This document shows, one piece after another, positions 9,046 to 17,975 of a stretch of 64,000 nt of DNA (position 1 is the first letter of the stretch; the number at the start of each line of letters is the position of its first letter). This stretch comes from JAAZBA01 sp964461815. Its GTDB lineage: Bacteria; Bacillota; Clostridia; Oscillospirales; QAMX01. The position numbers and the translations under genes are program-made. Under the pieces are notes generated by a model. It did not search any database. It was not told the DNA's origin and saw only the letters and a list, made by a program, of their open reading frames with translations. The DNA lies in contig CAYWVF010000006.1 in NCBI GenBank assembly GCA_964461815.1, positions 61,069-125,068 on the forward strand. Direction: 5' to 3'.

Positions 9046-10317
9046 CTAACGAGCATTGATACCGATCCCCGAATCATTAAAAGTATCCTCACGTTCGCTC
9101 GTCTCTATTATTATGCTGTATGTTCCGAGAACAGCCGCATCTTCCACCGATTCGTCAAGTACCGCCTCAGCCGATACTATCTGGTGACCGTTTATCAGCT
9201 TCTTTCCTGCAAGGTCAGCAACGAGCTTTATATCATCCGTCGTCAATGACTTGAGCTCATCCTTGTGACCTCGTACCGTGACAACTATCGATATGCTCTG
9301 AACCTCTACATCCATATTTTCCGGCGGATTCTTTATCTCGATATTATCTACATTAAGCTGCATCGTATCTATATCCTTAAAGGAAATATGATACTCAGCT
9401 TCGCTCTCTCCATTTACGGCTTCAATTCCCTCCGGCAAAGCTATATCAAATTTACCATCGGCAGACAATATGAAATCATCAAGAGATATCTCGCCGAGTA
9501 CGATCCTTTCGACCTTGTCTATATCTTTTACACTGCCGATAATATCAATACTCTGCGGCTCGATCTTCACAATGGCATCCTCTGCATTTGCACCGGCACC
9601 GTTCGTTATTTCGATTTCGAGCGGTACAGTTTTTACCTTCTGTACCGGGATCTCCATATTAATCTTTTTATCGATCTTTGTTATCGTATTTCCTACGACC
9701 TCTTTACCGTCGGCATCCACGATCGTATAATCCAGAGCACCGGAATAGGTGTCAGACAATCGTGATGAGTTTACCGATACCTGTGCAGCTGCGGCATTTT
9801 CAAGCTCACTTTTTGCACCCGATATCGTGACCGTCTTCGGTGCTGTCGTTACCTCTCCGATCCTTATATCATCGCCCAGCTTACCGTCGATCTTCGGCTC
9901 GAGGATCACCAATTCCTTTTCAATAACATCATCGAGTACTATGTTTATCCTGTTCGGATTCCTGCTCTTAACGACCACCTGATCGATAGCGGAAATATCA
10001 TACGATACTTTATATTCACCTGCCGATGTAAATTTGGATATATCGGCACGTATCGTTATATCCTCCTGTGAAACGCCTGTAAGAGCCGCAATAGAGCCGC
10101 TCAGTTCCAGGTTGACCTCCTGTGATGTGTTTCCTATCATTACAAGCCCATGCTTTTCGAGAAGCTCCTGTTGTCCGATAAACTCAATGGGTATACCGTA
10201 AAAGTCAACGCTTCGCTCCGGATTTTCCGCCTGTATTACAACGAACCACAATATGATCGCAGTAAGTATAGCCACTGCCTTCATCACTACATTATACTTT
10301 TTGATCCACTCTATCAT
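9046..10317 (-). CDS. cdaR: CdaR / YbbR-domain regulator of diadenylate cyclase
   Basis: A 423-residue membrane-anchored protein with one N-terminal transmembrane helix (about 10-28, AVAILTAIILWFVVIQAE). A series of extracytoplasmic YbbR repeats follows. Each has the family pattern of a beta-rich domain ending in an exchange such as VTISGAKSELENA, IDIIGSVKDIDKVE or VTVRGHKDELKSL. CdaR is known to bind and tune CdaA. The ATG overlaps the cdaA stop by 4 bases (ATGA), so the two are translationally coupled. The usual third partner, glmM, is not in this window. Confidence 0.92.
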   Translation of the reverse strand: MIEWIKKYNVVMKAVAILTAIILWFVVIQAENPERSVDFYGIPIEFIGQQELLEKHGLVMIGNTSQEVNLELSGSIAALTGVSQEDITIRADISKFTSAGEYKVSYDISAIDQVVVKSRNPNRINIVLDDVIEKELVILEPKIDGKLGDDIRIGEVTTAPKTVTISGAKSELENAAAAQVSVNSSRLSDTYSGALDYTIVDADGKEVVGNTITKIDKKINMEIPVQKVKTVPLEIEITNGAGANAEDAIVKIEPQSIDIIGSVKDIDKVERIVLGEISLDDFILSADGKFDIALPEGIEAVNGESEAEYHISFKDIDTMQLNVDNIEIKNPPENMDVEVQSISIVVTVRGHKDELKSLTTDDIKLVADLAGKKLINGHQIVSAEAVLDESVEDAAVLGTYSIIIETSEREDTFNDSGIGINAR

Positions 10318-11165
10318 TTGCTCCGTCCTTTCCAGATGGACTGCATCTTCTTCACGGTTTTCTTAACATCCTTTTCAGGTTCGACCGGTATCAGCTCTCG
10401 CTTCAAAAGATTTTCCAGTGATTCCGGAGACAGATTACGCTTTATCTGTCCGTTTGAGGCAGTACTTATTATGCCGGTCTCCTCTGAAACGATAACAGAT
10501 ATCGCATCGGTATGTTCGCTTATTCCTATGCCGGCTCTGTGTCTTGTGCCAAGCTCCTTTGCAAGTGATTCATTTTCCGAGAGAGGCAGTACACAGCCTG
10601 CGGCATATACTCTTCCGTCACGGATGATCATTGCACCGTCGTGAAGAGGAGCTTTTACAAAGAAAATGTTTTTTACAAGCTCACTTGTAGTCTTTGCATC
10701 TACTATTGTGGCAGCTGTGATGATATCATCCATGCGTGTCTTTCTCTCAAATACGATCAAAGCGCCTGTCCTCGACCATGACATAGAGCTGCATGCATCC
10801 ACCACCTCACGGATCATGCTGTGTATTTCCGTTTCCTCTGTTTCACGCTTTAATATCTGAGTGATCTTTGTATTGCCCATCTGCTCTAGCACCTTGCGTA
10901 TCTCAGGCTGAAACAGCACAAGCAATGCGATAAGACCTATCTGCAATGTATTTCTCAATACGAAATTTATTATGTTGAGCCCTATTTCATCGGACACTAT
11001 CATAATAACCACAAGGATAAATACACCCTTAAGCGCATTCGCAAAGCTTGTTCCGTGAATAAATTTAAGAGCTTTATATATTAAAAAAGCAACGATAGCT
11101 ATATCGAGCACGTCCATCAGCGAGGCTGTTTTTACGCACAGTATGAAATTTTGTAAAATCTCCAT
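10314..11165 (-). CDS. cdaA: Diadenylate cyclase CdaA
   Basis: Makes cyclic di-AMP from two ATP at the membrane. Three hydrophobic helices occupy about residues 15-35, 45-60 and 68-86. The DisA-N/DAC domain follows, with the catalytic DGA motif at 176-178 (PLHDGAMII) and the RHR motif at 208-210 (GTRHRAGIGISE). The 283-residue length is normal. A GAGG site precedes the ATG. C-di-AMP typically controls potassium and osmolyte transport and cell-wall homeostasis in Firmicutes. Confidence 0.96.
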   Translation of the reverse strand: MEILQNFILCVKTASLMDVLDIAIVAFLIYKALKFIHGTSFANALKGVFILVVIMIVSDEIGLNIINFVLRNTLQIGLIALLVLFQPEIRKVLEQMGNTKITQILKRETEETEIHSMIREVVDACSSMSWSRTGALIVFERKTRMDDIITAATIVDAKTTSELVKNIFFVKAPLHDGAMIIRDGRVYAAGCVLPLSENESLAKELGTRHRAGIGISEHTDAISVIVSEETGIISTASNGQIKRNLSPESLENLLKRELIPVEPEKDVKKTVKKMQSIWKGRSK

Positions 11166-11217
11166 ATCTTATTCCTCGTCATATAAAATTATTGCAGTGC
11201 ATCACTACTCAGATTAT

Positions 11218-11246
11218 ATTTTAGCACATTTCTTTCCCGTTGTGAA
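11218..11246 (-). promoter_or_regulatory. Probable sigma-A promoter of cdaA-cdaR
   Basis: On the minus strand, TTCACA (11241-11246) and TAAAAT (11218-11223) are separated by 17 bases, about 55 bases before the cdaA start. The -35 box is imperfect. A 14-base palindrome, ATATTCATGAATAT, lies just upstream at 11250-11263. Confidence 0.5.
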
Positions 11247-11263
11247 GTGATATTCATGAATAT

Positions 11264-11386
11264 TTAAATCTTTTTTTCTTTTTTTTATTTGCGTTTTCTT
11301 TCTCATGCTCTTTATTGCTTCATTTTTCACACTCTTACGAGCACATCGCATCTGTTTGGCATATGAATACGGCAAGTCAAAACAGT
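11264..11386. other. Gene-free pyrimidine-rich spacer
   Basis: Between the cdaA promoter region and the terminator of the DegT-family gene. It contains long T-rich runs on the plus strand and no supported open frame or RNA signature. Confidence 0.5.
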
Positions 11387-11420
11387 AAAAGGCACTTTGC
11401 CTTTCCGCAAAGTGCCTTTA
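11387..11420 (-). terminator. Rho-independent terminator of the DegT-family gene
   Basis: A perfect 10-base stem (GGCACTTTGC / GCAAAGTGCC) with a 6-base loop, followed on the minus strand by TTTT, 34 bases past the aminotransferase stop. A shorter T run also lies on the plus-strand side. Confidence 0.9.
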
Positions 11421-11454
11421 TAGCTGACCGTATCAAATACGGCAATATTTAAAC

Positions 11455-12771
11455 TTATTTACCTGCCTGCATTTCTGCAACGCTCTCAAGAACTGCGTCT
11501 GCCATATATTCAAACTGCTCCTGTGTAAGATCGTATACAGGAAGATGTGTGAATCTCTTGTAGAATACTTCTTCTGCATTCGGGCAGCTTGCTGCGATAG
11601 CGTCTACATCGTAACCGAGCTTGTTGATAATATCGAAACGATAAAGAAGTCCGAAGTGAGGAATGCTTGTAACACCCTTCTCTTCCAGCTTTCTCTTAAG
11701 AACCTGGATGTCTCCACCGGCCTTTGCGGGGTCGATCTGGAGCTGATAAAGGTGATATGACGGATGGATCTCATCTGTATCAAGGAGCTGCGGAATGATA
11801 GCATCATTCTCTGCAAAGCGCTTTGTAAGATACTCAGCGTTCTTGCGGCGCTCAGCAATGATAGCATCATTACGCTTTACCTGAGACATAAGACCAACAG
11901 CCTGAATCTCTGTCTGAGAAGCGTTGAGTGCTACGAAGGGACCGAATTTGCCCGGGAGCATCTCTACGTCATAGAGCCAATCCTTGATCTTCTTCTCAAA
12001 TGTTGTACCGAAGAAACGAGCTCTCTTCATGTAAGGACGGAATGCATCAACTGTTGTTGTAAGGATACCGCCTTCACCGAAGGATGTAACGTTCTTAACT
12101 TCATGCATGGAGAAGCCTGCAAAGTCAGCAATCGTACCGAGCTTCTTGCCCTTGTAGCTTGCGCCGAAGCCATGAGCAGCATCCTCGAGAACGAGAATAT
12201 CATGTTCCTTTGCGATTCTCATGATCTCATCCCAGTCACAGGGATATCCGCCGATATCAACCGGAACTACCATCTTTGTCTTAGGTGTGATCTTGCGCTC
12301 GAAGTCCTTAGGATCAAGGTTCAATGTGCGAGGATCAACATCACAGAATACTACCTTTGCACCGACTGCAAGAGGATAAGCCATTGTTGCGATAAATGTG
12401 ATAGCCGGGATGATAACTTCATCGCCGGGGCCGAGATTTGCATACTTATAAGCGATCTCAAAGCCTGCTGTACAGTTAGGAACGAATGCACAACCATCTG
12501 TTCCGAGATATTCATCGATCTGGTCCTCTACCTGAGCAACCTTTGTATCAAGGGAAAGCTTTGCTGGAGGTGCGCTTACCTGAGCAAGTGCATTTACCTT
12601 TTCGCGAACTGCTGCGATAGCTGCATCATATTCAGCTCCGGAGCCCTGCATAAGAAATTCTACGACGTCCATGAGGTCATCGGCATTGTAATTCTCGCCG
12701 ACAGCAGCCCACGGCACTTTTGTTTCGCCGGTATTGTAACGGAAGTCAGAAGCCTTTTTCTTTGTTGCCAT
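11455..12771 (-). CDS. DegT/DnrJ/EryC1/StrS-family PLP aminotransferase
   Basis: A 438-residue PLP-dependent enzyme of the sugar aminotransferase superfamily. LEDAAHGFGA carries the pyridine-binding Asp197, and the internal-aldimine lysine is K226 within SMHEVKNVTSFGEGG. The substrate-side PAITFIATMAYPLAVGA segment is at about 122-138. The N-terminal 70 residues before the domain are longer than in most relatives. The gene stands alone between its own promoter and terminator, with no nucleotide-sugar genes nearby, so the substrate is unknown. An AAGGAGG site precedes the ATG. Confidence 0.88.
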   Translation of the reverse strand: MATKKKASDFRYNTGETKVPWAAVGENYNADDLMDVVEFLMQGSGAEYDAAIAAVREKVNALAQVSAPPAKLSLDTKVAQVEDQIDEYLGTDGCAFVPNCTAGFEIAYKYANLGPGDEVIIPAITFIATMAYPLAVGAKVVFCDVDPRTLNLDPKDFERKITPKTKMVVPVDIGGYPCDWDEIMRIAKEHDILVLEDAAHGFGASYKGKKLGTIADFAGFSMHEVKNVTSFGEGGILTTTVDAFRPYMKRARFFGTTFEKKIKDWLYDVEMLPGKFGPFVALNASQTEIQAVGLMSQVKRNDAIIAERRKNAEYLTKRFAENDAIIPQLLDTDEIHPSYHLYQLQIDPAKAGGDIQVLKRKLEEKGVTSIPHFGLLYRFDIINKLGYDVDAIAASCPNAEEVFYKRFTHLPVYDLTQEQFEYMADAVLESVAEMQAGK

Positions 12772-12816
12772 AATAAAATATCCTCCTTAAACATAGTTAT
12801 CTGTTTCACTGTCTGT

Positions 12817-12845
12817 ATTATACCACACCATGTTTGAAATTGCAA
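12817..12845 (-). promoter_or_regulatory. Sigma-A promoter of the DegT-family gene
   Basis: TTGCAA (12840-12845) and TATAAT (12817-12822) on the minus strand with a 17-base spacer, about 45 bases before the ATG. Confidence 0.8.
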
Positions 12846-12935
12846 GCACATTCTTTCAAGCATTGCATAAATATTTGCATTTTATTTATTTCGTCAGTTT
12901 TTGTATGTCATGCTTGTGGATCTTTCACAACAAAC

Positions 12936-12970
12936 AGCGGCATAGCCTTTTTTAAGCTATACCGCTGAGT
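12936..12970 (-). terminator. Hairpin terminator of the spoIIIA operon
   Basis: An 11-base stem with one G-T wobble (AGCGGTATAGC / GCTATGCCGCT on the minus strand), about 10 bases after the spoIIIAH stop. It is followed by GTTTGTTGTG, so the T tract is interrupted and termination may be partial. Confidence 0.65.
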
Positions 12971-12973
12971 TTA

Positions 12974-13645
12974 TTACGATGCTTCGATTATCTTTATCAT
13001 ATCTGCCTTGACAGCTGCCTCCGCAATGATTATGTCCTTGACTCTGGCGACATCCGTCGATTGCAGTCCTTCCTCCTCCGGAAGCAGGACTACGCTCACG
13101 CCCGTATCATCTACCATTGCAACGCAGTCTAAATAACCCTTTGCGATCACAAGGCTCTCTATGCGTGCTTCCTTTACCGCATTAGATGCTATAAGCGCTA
13201 TGCGATTTTCCGCATCTGCCTTTGCCGTATCGGAAGCGCTCTCATCCGCAATAGTCTGCTTTAGGAGTGCAATGGAATTATCTCTCGTCGTTTGCCTGCT
13301 CAGTCTTGTCTCATCAAAGTAGTCTGCGAACTCTGCTGTGCGTGAATTTACTACACTGTAGCTCTCGCCGAGACTGTCACTCGTTCCGTCATCGGATACC
13401 GAGGTCATTTCCCAGTCATATTCTCCGAATCTGTCTGCATCCGTTCCTGTCTTTACCGCATCATCGCTCTCCATTGCAGACTGTAAGTAATTATCACCGT
13501 CATAAACAGCAAGATCGTCACCCAACTCCCGGCTATAGCTCCAGTTAAGATATACAGCCACACATAAGAGCAGCACAATAACAGCAATGACCGCACCATT
13601 CTTTTTCATAACAAAATCCAACCTCCAATTTCTTTGTTTTTTCAT
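12974..13645 (-). CDS. spoIIIAH: Stage III sporulation protein AH
   Basis: Mother-cell component of the SpoIIIA-SpoIIQ channel that feeds the forespore. The 223-residue protein has a basic N terminus, one transmembrane helix (about 17-35, GAVIAVIVLLLCVAVYLNW), a polar linker and a C-terminal ring-building domain. That domain includes DETRLSRQTTRDNSIALLKQ and the final AEAAVKADMIKIIEAS region. It is the last gene of the octet and overlaps spoIIIAG by 4 bases. Confidence 0.94.
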   Translation of the reverse strand: MKKQRNWRLDFVMKKNGAVIAVIVLLLCVAVYLNWSYSRELGDDLAVYDGDNYLQSAMESDDAVKTGTDADRFGEYDWEMTSVSDDGTSDSLGESYSVVNSRTAEFADYFDETRLSRQTTRDNSIALLKQTIADESASDTAKADAENRIALIASNAVKEARIESLVIAKGYLDCVAMVDDTGVSVVLLPEEEGLQSTDVARVKDIIIAEAAVKADMIKIIEAS

Positions 13646-14208
13646 TTCATCTTCACCACGCTTACTCTGTCCGAGCTCAGGCCGGTCAGCGTTGACACCG
13701 CATTCGTCACCTTTAATCGGACGCTCGCACTGTCTGCCCCATCGCAGACTATCACTGCGCCCAAATATTCCGGATAAATTTGCTTTACCACTGCTACCGA
13801 TTCGTTTCCATCCTTGTCGCGTAATACCACCACCTTAGAATCTTCATTTATCTCACTCTGAGACAACTTTCCGTCCTCCATCCTCTGCTGCGAGCTCTGA
13901 CTTACCTCGTCTGCATACTGCACCTCCACTCCGCATTTCAGCGTCAAGCTCACCTCGAGCCTGCCGACGCCTTCTATCCTGCCAAGTATATTTCTCAGCT
14001 TACCTTCCATATCGTACACCTCATCATCTGACACAGTCTTTGTTATGACAGTCTTTCCGTCATCGTTCCCGACAGTATCATCTTCGGACGGCCACATCAG
14101 AAATGCAAGCCCCAGAACAGCTATTATAACTATATACTTGTATTTCGCTAAAAATTCCAATATTGATGAACTTATTTTTTTAAGATCACAGCTTGAAAAA
14201 ATATTCAT
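13642..14208 (-). CDS. spoIIIAG: Stage III sporulation protein AG
   Basis: A 188-residue ring-forming protein of the SpoIIIA channel. A transmembrane helix lies at about 26-42 (YIVIIAVLGLAFLMW). The ring-building domain follows, with MEGKLRNILGRIEGVGRLEVSLTLKCG at about 70-95. The C terminus carries the GAVIVCDGADSASVRLKVTNAVSTLTGL region typical of AG. Its start overlaps the spoIIIAF stop by 4 bases. Confidence 0.94.
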   Translation of the reverse strand: MNIFSSCDLKKISSSILEFLAKYKYIVIIAVLGLAFLMWPSEDDTVGNDDGKTVITKTVSDDEVYDMEGKLRNILGRIEGVGRLEVSLTLKCGVEVQYADEVSQSSQQRMEDGKLSQSEINEDSKVVVLRDKDGNESVAVVKQIYPEYLGAVIVCDGADSASVRLKVTNAVSTLTGLSSDRVSVVKMK

Positions 14209-14696
14209 TGTCTTTCACCATCCCAGTAGATCGTATCGCAGGACAGCTCACTTTTCAAAAGTACCGATAGCTTCTTTTTTTCCTCACCACTTGCTTCCCC
14301 TCCCTTTACCTCAGCATAGGACGGTGCATAATACCCCTCGTCCGTCATGCTCACCGCTACATATACGCTTCCGTCAACTCCGTTTTCACGAAGTCTGCGC
14401 TCCGCATACTCACTAAGTCGTTCTGTCGTCACTCTTTTTGTCAATTCATCAGCTGTCCTATCATATGTGTCCGACAAATATTCATTCTCAAACATATCCT
14501 CTATGTGTATCAAATCATTTATATCATTTCCTTTCAGCGGCACAACAGTTACGATCATCAGCGCGGCAGTCGTTATGATCGGTATCGATCTTTTTGCTGC
14601 ATTCATATTCTCACACAGTGCAGATGCTATAGATGAAAGCAGTGATATCATCACTACATCCGATATCCATTGACTGAATATATTTTTCATTATCAT
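14205..14696 (-). CDS. spoIIIAF: Stage III sporulation protein AF
   Basis: A 163-residue membrane protein. Two N-terminal hydrophobic segments (about 8-28 and 37-53, the latter ending in the conserved VVPLKG) precede a soluble domain rich in charged residues. It starts at an ATGA overlap with spoIIIAE; an in-frame ATG six bases later is an equally possible start. Its role in the engulfment-stage channel is inferred from the operon, as AF is poorly characterised. Confidence 0.9.
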   Translation of the reverse strand: MIMKNIFSQWISDVVMISLLSSIASALCENMNAAKRSIPIITTAALMIVTVVPLKGNDINDLIHIEDMFENEYLSDTYDRTADELTKRVTTERLSEYAERRLRENGVDGSVYVAVSMTDEGYYAPSYAEVKGGEASGEEKKKLSVLLKSELSCDTIYWDGERQ

Positions 14697-15799
14697 CCCG
14701 TCCCCAAATGTGCAATAGATAAAAATATGCTGACAAGGAGCATCGATGAAGCAGAGCCTACCATTCCGAGGATCAGTGCAAAACCACCTGCAATATCATC
14801 CACAAGTGTACTCAGCTCTCTTTGACACGATATACCCGAAAACACTCCTACGGCTTTAAACAGCAGATATTGTACTCCGATCTTCAAAAAAGGAACTACC
14901 GAGGAAGCAAGAATACATATCATACCGTAAACTCCGATCGAGTTTTTTGCGATCCTTGCACCTGTTATTACTGTGTCTGCCGCATCCGATATAATACCTC
15001 CCACAACCGGTATCGCACCCGAGACAGTGAGCTTTACGGTTTTCAGCGTCAGGGCATCTGCTGTGCCGGATATTACACCGCAGAGTGTCATATACGCTGT
15101 ATACACAGTCAGTATGAGCTTGATAAATGTAGTCATAAGCCACCTTATCATAGTCGCCAAACGTCTGAGTGCATCATTTCCCGTAGCCGCATTTGCCGCC
15201 GACAATGCAACGTATGCATATACAAGAGGCAGCATAAGCTTACTGAATGAGCTTATGATAGCATCACTTATAAACGACATGGCAATATATCTCAGTCCCG
15301 ATGCGGTAGGTATTCCGGCGGCCGTTCCTGCTGCCGTCAATACCGGAAGTAACGCCTTTGAAAACACGTTCATCTCCTCTATCGTATTTTTCCCGAGCCC
15401 CAAAAGCGTATTAAGATCACCTACGGAGATCGTCGTTATCGCCAATGTACCTGCAAGCACGACAGCCTTGCCGCCCTTTCCGCACGCTTCGGTCATACTT
15501 GCAGCCACCGCACACAGCATCAGAGCTGCAAATACACTAAGACTGTCATGAAGAGAATCCTTTATTATATCCTTAAGCGACCTTAGTCCCGATTTGAATA
15601 CATTCTTTATACATTCACCGAAATCACTGTTATCCTCTATTTTCGTATGCCCCAGCAGTGATCTGACCGAATTCGGAGCTGCGTCCTCTACCGAATCAAC
15701 ATCTAAAATATCATATATACTTTCTGTCGCAAGTGAGTATGGTATCATAGACAGCAGCACCAGAACTATCATTATAATCGCCCTTATGCATCTTGTCAT
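14693..15799 (-). CDS. spoIIIAE: Stage III sporulation protein AE
   Basis: The large polytopic membrane component of the SpoIIIA complex. I start at the ATG at 15799, which overlaps the spoIIIAD stop (ATGA) and gives a clean signal-like N terminus (MTRCIRAIIMIVLVLLSMIPYSLA). The frame is open further upstream inside spoIIIAD, but that stretch is serine-rich and not family-like. This gives 368 residues with about seven hydrophobic segments after residue 80 and the family region KMTEAC...GLRYIAMSFISDAI in the middle. Confidence 0.93.
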   Translation of the reverse strand: MTRCIRAIIMIVLVLLSMIPYSLATESIYDILDVDSVEDAAPNSVRSLLGHTKIEDNSDFGECIKNVFKSGLRSLKDIIKDSLHDSLSVFAALMLCAVAASMTEACGKGGKAVVLAGTLAITTISVGDLNTLLGLGKNTIEEMNVFSKALLPVLTAAGTAAGIPTASGLRYIAMSFISDAIISSFSKLMLPLVYAYVALSAANAATGNDALRRLATMIRWLMTTFIKLILTVYTAYMTLCGVISGTADALTLKTVKLTVSGAIPVVGGIISDAADTVITGARIAKNSIGVYGMICILASSVVPFLKIGVQYLLFKAVGVFSGISCQRELSTLVDDIAGGFALILGMVGSASSMLLVSIFLSIAHLGTG

Positions 15800-16182
15800 A
15801 CGAGCTCTCCCAGTAACGTCAGTGCACTGTTCATAAGAGGAAGAGCTACTACTATACATGCCGCACTGCCGCACAGCTCCATCTTTGCCGCTAATGCGCC
15901 CTCACCGCTATCTCTGCACAGCTCACTCGTTACCTTTGTCACCACGCTTACGCCTATCACCTTCATAAGCGGCTCTGCTACCTGTCCGATCTCGCCTGAC
16001 ACCGATGTAAGCTCCGTCCAAAATTCTCGTATCACTTCTATGTATTGAAACGCAGCAGTAAACAGCACAAGTGCAGCCGCAATGGATGTCATTATTGCTG
16101 CCTCGGCATTATTCTTTTTCAGTGTGATCGCCAATATGCACCCTATGATAGCTATCGCAGCTGCTTTGACCAATATATCCAT
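15796..16182 (-). CDS. spoIIIAD: Stage III sporulation protein AD
   Basis: A 128-residue protein with three to four membrane segments (about 4-20, 30-48, 75-90 and 103-120), matching SpoIIIAD in size and position. The EPLMKVIGVSVVTKVTSELCRDSGE region is characteristic. It begins 5 bases after spoIIIAC. Confidence 0.92.
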   Translation of the reverse strand: MDILVKAAAIAIIGCILAITLKKNNAEAAIMTSIAAALVLFTAAFQYIEVIREFWTELTSVSGEIGQVAEPLMKVIGVSVVTKVTSELCRDSGEGALAAKMELCGSAACIVVALPLMNSALTLLGELV

Positions 16183-16187
16183 GATAA

Positions 16188-16382
16188 TTAAAATCCAAAT
16201 ACACGCTTTACCGTTGTGAACAGAGCGTTTATCTCTTGCACCAGCATCATTAATACTACAATCAGTCCTGCGATCGTAGTCATCATCGCCTGTTCTTCAC
16301 GACCGGAGCGTATCAACAGCTGATTTAATACAGCTACGATCATGCCAATCGCTGCTATCCTGAATATCAAGTCTACATTCAT
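16188..16382 (-). CDS. spoIIIAC: Stage III sporulation protein AC
   Basis: A 64-residue protein with two transmembrane helices (about 4-24 and 32-52) and the short conserved RSGREEQAMMTTIAGL loop between them. An AGAGGAGA site precedes the ATG. Size and gene order are exactly those of SpoIIIAC. Confidence 0.93.
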   Translation of the reverse strand: MNVDLIFRIAAIGMIVAVLNQLLIRSGREEQAMMTTIAGLIVVLMMLVQEINALFTTVKRVFGF

Positions 16383-16463
16383 GACTGTTCTCCTCTCGTA
16401 AGCTTATACGGTTTATTATATTTATACTTGTCCTCACTTAGAACCACAGCTTTTCGAAATGTT

Positions 16464-16973
16464 CTACATAAGCATTACCGAGATGCCGATCCCCAATGCA
16501 GCTCCGAGCTTTTTATACAGTGAGCCCTGCTTAATATATTCTTCTCTCAGCTCCTCCAGCTGCTTTTCAAGCCTGATAAGCGCATAATCTATAGCATTTA
16601 CCTGTGTTTGCATATCATATTTTCCAAGCACAGCTCCCACGGAGTTAAGTATCTGCATCGTCTCGCCTCCAAGCTCTGCTGTATAGGAAAAGAAGCTATC
16701 CTGCCATATTTCATAAAACGCCTTGTTTTCGGCATCATATTCGGAATACATTTTCTCGAACAACGTGCTCAATTTATCGTCCGCTTTTGACAGCTTCAGC
16801 AGAATGTCCGGCACAGGAGTCAAATTCATCACAAGTTCCGCCTTTATCCTCGATAATGAAGATATTATACCGTCCATACGCTCAAAGCGTTCCTTTAGCC
16901 GCATCGTCGCAGCATTACCCGTTAATAATCCGCACATAGACACGCACAACACACCTACTGCTTTGATATACAT
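16464..16973 (-). CDS. spoIIIAB: Stage III sporulation protein AB
   Basis: A 169-residue protein with a hydrophobic N-terminal segment and a C-terminal hydrophobic tail (ALGIGISVMLM). They flank a helical domain of the type II secretion F-like class. MRLKERFERMDGIISSLSRIKAELVMN is the recognisable segment. A GGGGGA site precedes the ATG. An 81-base gap, the longest inside the operon, separates it from spoIIIAC. Confidence 0.92.
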   Translation of the reverse strand: MYIKAVGVLCVSMCGLLTGNAATMRLKERFERMDGIISSLSRIKAELVMNLTPVPDILLKLSKADDKLSTLFEKMYSEYDAENKAFYEIWQDSFFSYTAELGGETMQILNSVGAVLGKYDMQTQVNAIDYALIRLEKQLEELREEYIKQGSLYKKLGAALGIGISVMLM

Positions 16974-16985
16974 GCATTATCCCCC

Positions 16986-17855
16986 TTACAGCTTATACAC
17001 GGCTACTTTCCTTATTCCCGATATCATATCTATCGTCACGATACGCTTAAAAACACCCTTTGCAATAAGGTCTTTCATGACGGCACGCTGCTCAAGCTCA
17101 TCTATACTCTCGGCATGTACCGTTGCGATAATCCTCACCGAGCAATTCACACTTTGCTCTATTGCCTTTATGTCCTCAGCTGCCGTGATCTCGTCTACTG
17201 CTATGATCTGAGGTGACATCGAGCGCAAAAGCAGCATAATGCCCTCCGCTTTCGGTGCTCCGTCAAGTATATCGGTATGCGCTCCGACATCAAACTGAGG
17301 TATGCCCCTATACATCGCAGCTATCTCACCTCTCTCATCACATATCGCGCATTTTACTCCCGCATCCGACATTTGTCTTACGATATCACGCAAAAGAGTC
17401 GTTTTGCCTCCTCCGGGAGCTGATATTATCAACGTACTTTCATTCCCGAGCTGTGCTATTATTCCATCTGCCGCACCCTTTATCTGTCTTGCGACTCTGA
17501 TATTCACAGAAGAAAATGACCGCAGCATACTTATTTCGTTATTCTTCATTACTGCCGTACCACACACACCTATTCTATGTCCGTGCTCCATCGTTACAAA
17601 GCCGGAACGAAGACCGTCGGCAGCGCTGTGTATTGATGATCGTGTCGCATTTTCTATCACAAGCGCAATATCCTGTGCAGTCACACGTCTTTCCGGCATG
17701 ACGATATATTCTCTGCCGCTCGACAGTATGCATACGCATCGTCCGGAACGAAGTCGTATTTCCTCTGCCTTTATTTTTACTCCTGCATCAAGGCTGTGCA
17801 ATGCATTCCTTATATCCTGCGGCAATGGCATAAGTGCTGTTTCAAAGCTTTTCAA
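16986..17855 (-). CDS. spoIIIAA: Stage III sporulation protein AA, secretion-type ATPase
   Basis: The only ATPase of the SpoIIIA complex. Walker A APGGGKTT lies at about residues 146-153 and the Walker B-like IIAVDE at about 217-222. SVNIRVARQIKGAAD and ATVHAESIDELEQRAV are further conserved segments. I place the start at the TTG at 17855, six bases after a GGTGAG site; an in-frame TTG at 17870 lacks a ribosome site. This gives 289 residues. It is the first gene of the octet. No convincing sigma-E promoter could be assigned by eye in the 150 bases shared with the divergent gntR gene. Confidence 0.92.
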   Translation of the reverse strand: MKSFETALMPLPQDIRNALHSLDAGVKIKAEEIRLRSGRCVCILSSGREYIVMPERRVTAQDIALVIENATRSSIHSAADGLRSGFVTMEHGHRIGVCGTAVMKNNEISMLRSFSSVNIRVARQIKGAADGIIAQLGNESTLIISAPGGGKTTLLRDIVRQMSDAGVKCAICDERGEIAAMYRGIPQFDVGAHTDILDGAPKAEGIMLLLRSMSPQIIAVDEITAAEDIKAIEQSVNCSVRIIATVHAESIDELEQRAVMKDLIAKGVFKRIVTIDMISGIRKVAVYKL

Positions 17856-17946
17856 ATCTATCTCACCCAATACAATTCTATTTAATACTTGTCCTGTTTA
17901 GAACACAAAAATATTAAGCTCAGAGTAAGCTTTTTTGTATCAGGTC

Positions 17947-17975
17947 TTGACAAATCTGTTATTATTGTATATACT
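17947..17975 (+). promoter_or_regulatory. Sigma-A promoter of the gntR-ABC operon
   Basis: A perfect TTGACA at 17947-17952, a 17-base spacer and TATACT at 17970-17975, about 30 bases before the gntR ATG. The -10 box lies inside the palindromic operator at 17962-17990. Confidence 0.88.

Noticed and set aside
17871..17946. A sigma-E promoter for the spoIIIA operon
   Set aside because: Expected on biological grounds, but no sequence close enough to the sigma-E -35 and -10 elements with correct spacing could be identified by eye.
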